Source of the DNA: Acanthosepion pharaonis
Taxonomy: Eukaryota; Mollusca; Cephalopoda; Sepiida; Sepiidae
Reading direction: 5' to 3'
DNA length: 64,000 nt
NCBI GenBank assembly: GCA_903632075.3
Contig: CAHIKZ030003502.1
Location: forward strand, 23,138-87,137
Made by a program: the position numbers and the translations under genes. This document shows, piece after piece, positions 58,917 to 64,000 of the stretch (positions are counted from its first letter, which is position 1; each line of letters begins with the position of its first letter). The notes below the pieces were generated by a model. The model was given only the letters and a program-made list of their open reading frames with translations, was not told where the DNA came from and did not search any database.

Positions 58917-60397
58917 GCCGCCAAGGCTGCAATAGCTCGATACCAGGACCATCCATAGGCCGCGGCGAGCCCGTAATCCCGCCGGGGAACGAATTTCAAG
59001 CGATTGGCCCGCACTTCCGCCTGCGCGCGGGTGGACGACCTCGCCGATCGACCTGATCACCGGCATGCCCATGCGCGGTAGCGGTTGCGCCGTAGTGAAG
59101 GTCTGGGCGCAGTTTTGACAGCGCAAAGGCACTGCCCACCCCCAGCCCTTCAGCCAGCCAGAAAACGCCGGTCGGCAACAGGATGCGGTTGGGCGCGTAA
59201 TGGCGCGCGGATAGGTGGGCGGATCGATCACCGAGAAGCGCATCGAGTCCGTCTGGTTCTGCGCTCGACCGCGAAGCGCCACCTGCTCGCGCTGGCGAAG
59301 CAGTTGGTCGTAACTGTCCTTCAGGACCTGATATCGCGGTCGATCGCGCCCTGTTGCGCGGCCCGCCGGATTGCTCGACAGGCTGGCGTTCAGCCGGTCG
59401 AGATCGCCCTGCAACTGCGCCTTGCGGACCTTCAGGCTGGCGAGCTGCGCCTGCTTCTCCGGCCGCCATCGACTGGAGCGAGATAGAGGATTGCCCGCCG
59501 CCGCCGCCGCCCGAACTTTTCCGCCTTGGCCGCTGCCTGCGCTGCGGCCATCTGGTTCTTCAACGCGATGACATCAGGGTGATTGTCGGTAAAGCCCTGC
59601 GCCCGCGCACGGGCCAACGGGCCCTGTAGCGTCGCCAGCCGCGCCTGCGCCGGTCGACGCCACCGCCGCCCTCCGCCACGGTACGCGGGTCGCGGCCATC
59701 TGGCCCTGCACCGCCGCGACGCTCGACTGGGCGGCGGGCCAGATCGCCGTCCACCTGCGCCATTTGCGAGCGCGCCAGCCCGATGCGATCGGCGACCGAG
59801 CCGGTACCGGGCAGGCCGCCCATGAACTGGTTCTGATATTGCGCGCTTCGCCTCGGCCGCCTGCAACTGTTTCTGCTGCTCGTCGAGCTGGCGGTCGAGG
59901 AAAGCTCAGGCTCTGGCTGGTATTGTTGCGATCGCCGACCAGATTGGACCCGACGAAGATATCGATCAGCTTCTGCGCCACCTGCTGCGCGGCCAGGCTG
60001 CCTGCGTGACGGTCAGCTTGAAGATGGTATCCTGCTGGTTCTCGATCTTGATCGACTGGGCCAGCGCCGCGACGCGCGGCGACATCGGCGTTCGTCGACA
60101 CCGTGCTCGCCAGATCGGTGCCGCGCACCACCTTTTGCAGGTTGATCGCCGAGATCAGCGTCTGGCGGACCTGATCGACCGACTCCATCTGCGCATCAGG
60201 GCCATTGCCCATGCCATCGGGCAAAAGCTGCGGGATTCTGGACCGCGATGCGCGCGGTCGATTCATAATGGCTGGGGATTTGCAGGACGAACAGCCAGCC
60301 GGGGATGCACACGGCCGGGGTGACCGCCAGCGCCAGCCAGCGCCGGGTCCAGATCGCATGGATCGCAATGCGGATTTCGTCACAGATCGCCGGACAC
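58913..60397 (-). CDS. XrtA-associated polysaccharide chain-length protein (Wzz/GumC type)
   Basis: Inner-membrane co-polymerase of about 495 residues. The first transmembrane helix is in WLALAVTPAVCIPGWLFVLQ, preceded by RIAIHAIWTRR and followed by IPSHYESTARIAVQ. The periplasmic part has DQVRQTLISAINLQKVVRGT, DLASTVSTNADVAAR, and a long coiled coil (QEQKQLQAAEAKRAIS region, NHPDVIALKNQMAAAQAAAK). The second helix is near NRILLPTGVFWLAEGLGVGS. It lacks a kinase domain; the kinase is the next gene. Start GTG 60397 after the ribosome binding site GAGGAGG; stop TGA 58913. Many indels. Confidence 0.87.
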
Positions 60398-60409
60398 GCG
60401 CGCGCCTCC

Positions 60410-61034
60410 TCAGAACATCGATTCGGGGATGATGATGACGTCACCCGGTTCAGCCGGACATTCGCCTCGAATCACCTTCCTCAACAAATCGTTGATCTGC
60501 AATCTACATTCACGCTGCTTGCCGGTGTCGCGATCGGTGCAGACCAGCTTGGCCTTGTTGCCGGCGGCATATTGAGCCCCCCCCGACCGCGATCGTCGCG
60601 TCGAGCAGGGTCGTATTGGCGCGGTAGGAATGGGGAGGCGGGCCGCTCGGTCGCACCGACGATGCACCTGCTGGCTATAGGTACCGGCGAAATTCTCGAG
60701 GATCACGGACAGATCGGGTTGGAGACATATTCCGACAGCGCCTTCTTCATGTCGTCGGCCAGCATGGAGGCGTCTTGCCGACCGCCGGCATGTCGTTGAC
60801 CAGCGGCGTGGTGATGCGGCCATCGGGACGCACCTGAACCTGGCCGACAGGTCCGATTGCGCCAGACGAGATGTTCAACTGGTCGAGCGGGCTAATGACA
60901 TATTCTCGCCCGGCACGTCTTTTCGCGACATAGCCGGCCGGCGGCAGCTCGGGGCGGCTGGTCGCGGTCGAACAGGCGGTCAGCGTCGAGGGCGGCGAGC
61001 CCTGCTAGCAAGAGGGGCGGGCGAAGGATGCCAT
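60410..61034 (-). CDS. Polysaccharide export lipoprotein (Wza type)
   Basis: Outer-membrane or periplasmic export protein of about 207 residues. It begins MASFARP with a signal peptide ending in lipobox LTACS. The SBB domain reads ENYVISPLDQLNI (recovered frames), QVQVRPDGRITTPLVNDMPA, MLADDMKKALSEYV. The SLBB-like part reads SVILENFAGTYSQQV, NTTLLDAT and QYAAGNKAKLV. It ends RLQINDLLRKG and LEPGDVIIIPESMF. Start ATG 61034, stop TGA 60410-60412. Indels in nearly every 60 bases. It is preceded by the 16-bp tandem repeats. Confidence 0.9.
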
Positions 61035-61142
61035 GCGAACGTTACTCCTGAACCTCGTAACCCGGCCGGGGCAAAAGGCAAATTGCGCAGCGTCGCTATG
61101 CCGTCCAAGAGGTGAACATAGCGTTATGCTCCGGCAGACGCT

Positions 61143-61206
61143 GCCAATATTTCATTGGGCCAATATTTCATCGGGCCAATATCTCATCGGGCCAATATCT
61201 CATCGG
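61143..61206. repeat. Four tandem 16-bp repeats in the XrtA operon
   Basis: Four exact-length units of 16 bases, GCCAATATTTCATTGG, GCCAATATTTCATCGG and twice GCCAATATCTCATCGG (61143, 61159, 61175, 61191). On the coding (minus) strand each unit carries GATGA. The stop codon of the decarboxylase gene falls inside the first unit met by transcription; the exporter gene starts 109 bases beyond the last. Confidence 0.92.
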
Positions 61207-62392
61207 CGGGCCGTGACCAGAAACGCCGAAGGGCTGGCACTGGCTCCATAGGCCCCGGCCAGAAAGATCGCGACGATGTCCCCGACATGGACAGCGGGCA
61301 GCGCCACCCGGTCGCCCAGCCGGTCGAGCGGGGTGCAAACGGACCACGACCGACACGGTCTGGATTGCCTCCGCCCCCATCGCATGGGCGAGTGCCAGCG
61401 GATAGTTGCGCCGGACGACGGTGCCGAAATTGCCGCTGGCCGCCAGTTGGTGGTTCAGCCCGCCATCGAGGATCGGGTGCGAACCGCTCGCCGTTGCTGC
61501 TGTCCTTTGATGTCGACGACATGCGCCATATAAAACGCCTGCTCCGCCACCAGCCAACGGCCGAGTTCGATCGCGAAGCGCGTGTCGCGCAAGATGTCCG
61601 GCCGCGCCTCCAACGCCTCGGTCAGCGCGGTGCCGACCTGCTCGATATCCAGCGATTGGTCGCCGCAAAATAGGGCACACCGAATCCACCGCCCAGATTG
61701 ACCAGCGGCGGCGTGTGCCCCGCTTCCTCGGCCAGACGCGCGGCGAGGGCGATCGTGGCCGCCTGCGCCATCGATGATCGCCTGCGGATCGAGCGCCCGG
61801 CTGCCGGCATAAATATGGAAGCGCGCCATTCCGCGCCGCTCGCGACGATCGTGCGGACGAGCGCGGCACACGCGCGGCATCGATACCGAAGCGGGGACGG
61901 CCGGCCGCCCATCTTCATGCCCGATCCGGCGCAACTCGACATCCGGATTGACCCGCACGGCTGTGCGCGGCGTGCGCCCTAGTTGCTTCGGCGATGGCGA
62001 GCCCGCGGTCGCCTCGCCTTCAAACTCGAGGTTGAGCGTGATCCCGGCATCGATCGCGGCCGCGAGTTCGGCATCGCGGCTTGCCCGGGCTGGCGAAACT
62101 GACCGGCTTGCCGAGTTCCACAACCTGGCCAGTTCCCCGGATGAGGCGACGTCGGCTATCGATGAGACCTGCCATCGGCAGAGCAGCGGCGGAAGGGTTG
62201 GCCTTGATCGCAATGAAGGTCGATCGGGGGAAGGCCGCGCGGAACTGCGCCACCCGCGCCGCCACGATCGCGGGTCATAGACGAATAGCGGGCCGTCGCG
62301 CCCCTGCATCCAGTCCTCCGCGCTACGCCCGCCGATCATCGCGCGCGCCGTGCTGCGTCGCGACCCGGGTGGAAGGGGCCCATCGGCTTCAT
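61200..62392 (-). CDS. XrtA-associated PLP-dependent decarboxylase (TIGR03099-like)
   Basis: Fold type III decarboxylase related to diaminopimelate decarboxylase, about 395 residues. It starts MKPMGPFHPG and has AMIGGRSAEDWMQGRDGPLF, VYDPA, AAFPRSTFIAIKANPSAAAL with the PLP lysine, DVASSGEL in a shifted frame, AIDAGITLNLEFEGE, TAVRVNPDVELR, GMARFHIYAGSRALDPQAII, LVNLGGGFGVPYFA and FAIELGRWLVAEQAFYMAHV. It ends SAFLVTARR at TGA 61200-61202. The start overlaps the ligase stop (ATGA). Substrate in the XrtA pathway is unknown. Many indels. Confidence 0.9.
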
Positions 62393-63867
62393 GCCGTTCT
62401 ATCTCGTCCAGAACCGCGCGGCACAATCCGGCGCGGTCCAGGTCCCATTGGCGTTGCGCGGCAGTTCGTCGCCAGACAATCCGCGCTGGCTGCATGAAAT
62501 TGGGAAGTTCGGTCTTCGGCGTGTGCGAAGCGCCGGCTCGGTCGCGGCATCCCGCCGTGACCAAGACGATCGCCCGGCCCTGCGCCGGATCAGGTACGCT
62601 TAATCGCCACCGCCTCGCGCGCTTCGCCACCGCTCAGCGCCGCTTCCCTCGATCTCCTGCGGGCTGATCCGGTTGCCGGCGACCTTGATCATCTCGTCAT
62701 CGCGCCCGACGAAGCGGAGCAAGCCATCCGTCCCTGACGACATTGTCCCCCGACCAGACCGCGCGATCGTGGCCGAGCGCGGCCGGAAAACGTTGCGCCG
62801 TCCGCTCGGCATCCTGCCAATAACCCTGCGCGACCAGCGGCCCGGAATGGACCAGCTCGCCCGGCTCCCCGGCGCGGCGCGGTTCCATCGGGGGCGCAAT
62901 ATCATCACCTCCCGCAAAGGGAATGGCGCGCCCGATCGCATCGTGATGGCATCGATCAGGGGCCGGGTCGAGATAGGTGGACCGAAACGCCCCTGGTCAG
63001 CCCGTACATGGCGTAAGGTCGGCCGCCGGGAACCGCGTCCGCAAACCCTTGACCAACGACGGGGTCAGCGCCCCCGGAATTGGTCAGCCGCCAGCGGCGC
63101 GATCGCCTCCTCGGGCCAGTCGATGCTCAGCAACTGCGTCCAGCGGCGGCACTCCTGCCAGCGTGGTTGCGCCATAGCGCCACCGCCTTCACCACGTCCT
63201 GCGGCGTCAGATAGTCGAGCGGCGCGACCGCGCCGCCCGCCAGCGTGTCGAGAAGAGCTGGTTCTGTATAGTCGAAACTGAAGGGTAGCACGCCCAGCAC
63301 CCGGTCCGCCGGGGTCAGCGCAAATAGTGCGCCACCGACACCGCCCCAGCCAAAGATTGGCATGGCTGGAGCATCACCCCCCCTTGGGCCGCCTGTCGAC
63401 CCCGAAGTATAGAGGATCGCCGCCAGCGCATCGGGATCGCCGTCCGATCGAGGCAGCGCATCACCCTCCCCAGCCTCGACCGTCAGCCCGCGTCGTCGCC
63501 GGCACATCGCCCGGCTCCAGCGCGTGGCGGCGCGCGGGGCATGGGTCAACAGCATCGTCGCGCCGCTATCGGCCAGATATGCGAACCTGCGCCCGCTTGA
63601 GCAGCGGGTTGATCGGCACATGGGACCAACCTGGCGCGTGGCGCAGCCAACGGCATCAGCGCCGACAGCCGCGCCTGGGGCAACTGTGTCGCTACCCGCG
63701 CGCCGGGCGCGAAGAAGCTTGCGCCGCCAGCCATCCCGCCAGCCGGGGCGACCATCGTCTCGGCCTCGGCAAAGCTCAGGCCACCTTCACGGTCGAGGCC
63801 AGGCCAGCGCATCACCGCCCCGCGCAGGACATGGTCGATCGGATAGACGGTTGATCGAGGGGGTCAT
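62389..63867 (-). CDS. XrtA-associated acyl-CoA ligase, AMP-forming (TIGR03098-like)
   Basis: Adenylate-forming enzyme of about 490 residues, first of the XrtA genes in this window. It starts MTPSINRLYPIDHVLRGAV in repaired frames, then MRWPGLDREGGLSFAEAETM. The AMP-binding P-loop is AAILYTSGSTGGPRGG, followed by GVLPFSFDYTEPALLDTLAG. The C-terminal hinge reads FLRFVGRDDEMIKVAGNRIS and PQEIEG, then AIVLVTAG and a basic end. Stop TGA 62389-62391 overlaps the decarboxylase ATG. It activates an unknown acid, probably for transfer to an acyl carrier protein. About 130 bases remain upstream to the window end. Confidence 0.9.
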
Positions 63868-64000
63868 CCTCGCCTCTACAAGCGCGCGCAGGCGAAGTCG
63901 AGCGCCGGGACAGGGACGCCGTGTCTCCCCTGTTGCCCAATGCCTGCGCGCGCTCTAACGCTGTCCACCATAGAAACAGCAAGGCGACAGGGTTTGGAAC

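Noticed and set aside
61143..61206. Possible CRISPR array
   Set aside because: Units are 16 bases, directly joined without spacers, and there are no cas genes.
1..64000. Reading the many broken genes as pseudogenes
   Set aside because: Breaks are equally common in essential genes such as ffh, dnaX, ftsY and rpoH, so errors in the sequence explain them better than decay.
1..64000. tRNA genes, rRNA genes, insertion sequences and prophage
   Set aside because: I looked for the T-loop GTTCGAATC-type motif, transposase DDE segments and phage structural proteins and saw none. A covariance-model search would be needed to be sure for tRNA.

Overview
This 64 kb window is high-GC DNA from an alphaproteobacterium, most likely a member of the Sphingomonadaceae (Sphingomonas-like). 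The grounds are gene content: an exosortase A (XrtA) exopolysaccharide locus, a CheA ending in a degenerate receiver-like domain beside a ChpT-type phosphotransferase, a psp locus, tandem cysteine desulfurases with a ferredoxin, and an ornithine decarboxylase next to a deoxyhypusine-synthase homologue. This placement is inference from families and local protein similarity; no search was run. Almost every gene of ordinary length carries one or more single-base insertions or deletions, including essential genes (ffh, ftsY, dnaX, rpsP, rplS, rpoH). The breaks hit all genes alike, so I read them as consensus sequencing errors, not biology. Gene coordinates therefore span the whole gene across its frameshifts, and starts and ends are the best-supported codons.

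Layout. 1-6650: a GNAT acetyltransferase end and a periplasmic cyclophilin, then the ribosome/SRP block on the minus strand (ffh, rpsP, rimM ... trmD, rplS). This block is interrupted by a plus-strand thioredoxin-reductase-like gene and a vapBC toxin-antitoxin pair whose vapC overlaps the trmD start. 6861-13561: a degenerate GGDEF-EAL protein, a DUF924 protein, mtaB-ftsY-yciB, and a large secreted Sel1-repeat protein. 13763-18422: sodB and a phage-shock locus (pspF divergent from a small secreted peptide gene, pspABC and four further small membrane proteins with coiled-coil tails). 18520-25499: sufE, a 2Fe-2S protein, a J-domain protein, a SulP transporter fused to a carbonic anhydrase, a TPR/TonB-C secreted protein, RNase P RNA and ampD.

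25571-31827 is a compact minus-strand chemotaxis operon (M67 peptidase, chpT, cheA, cheW, cheY, cheB, cheR). 31845-35681: an RluA-type pseudouridine synthase, rpoH, a flavin amine oxidoreductase and a membrane-tethered LuxR-type regulator. 35759-38925: an alpha/beta hydrolase and, divergently, two cysteine desulfurases and a ferredoxin in overlapping order. 39012-42208: a small RGPRW-repeat secreted protein, the SRP RNA (ffs), dnaX-ybaB and two small membrane proteins. 42430-48187: mtgA, a threonine dehydratase, the polyamine pair (ornithine decarboxylase and deoxyhypusine-synthase-like), and a secreted esterase.

48321-63867 is one minus-strand XrtA locus of twelve genes in the order acyl-CoA ligase, PLP decarboxylase, Wza-like exporter, chain-length protein, BY-kinase, outer-membrane barrel, AAA ATPase, polysaccharide deacetylase, FemAB-like protein, glycosyltransferase, exosortase A/EpsI, amidotransferase. 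Most neighbours overlap by GTGA or ATGA. Together they should make and export an exopolysaccharide and process PEP-CTERM proteins.

The most unusual items are the vapBC pair translationally coupled to trmD, the expanded psp locus, a 4 x 16 bp tandem repeat inside the XrtA operon, a dispersed palindromic repeat family at gene 3' ends, and an SRP RNA whose apical loop reads TGAC. No tRNA, 16S/23S rRNA, CRISPR array, transposase or prophage gene was seen.
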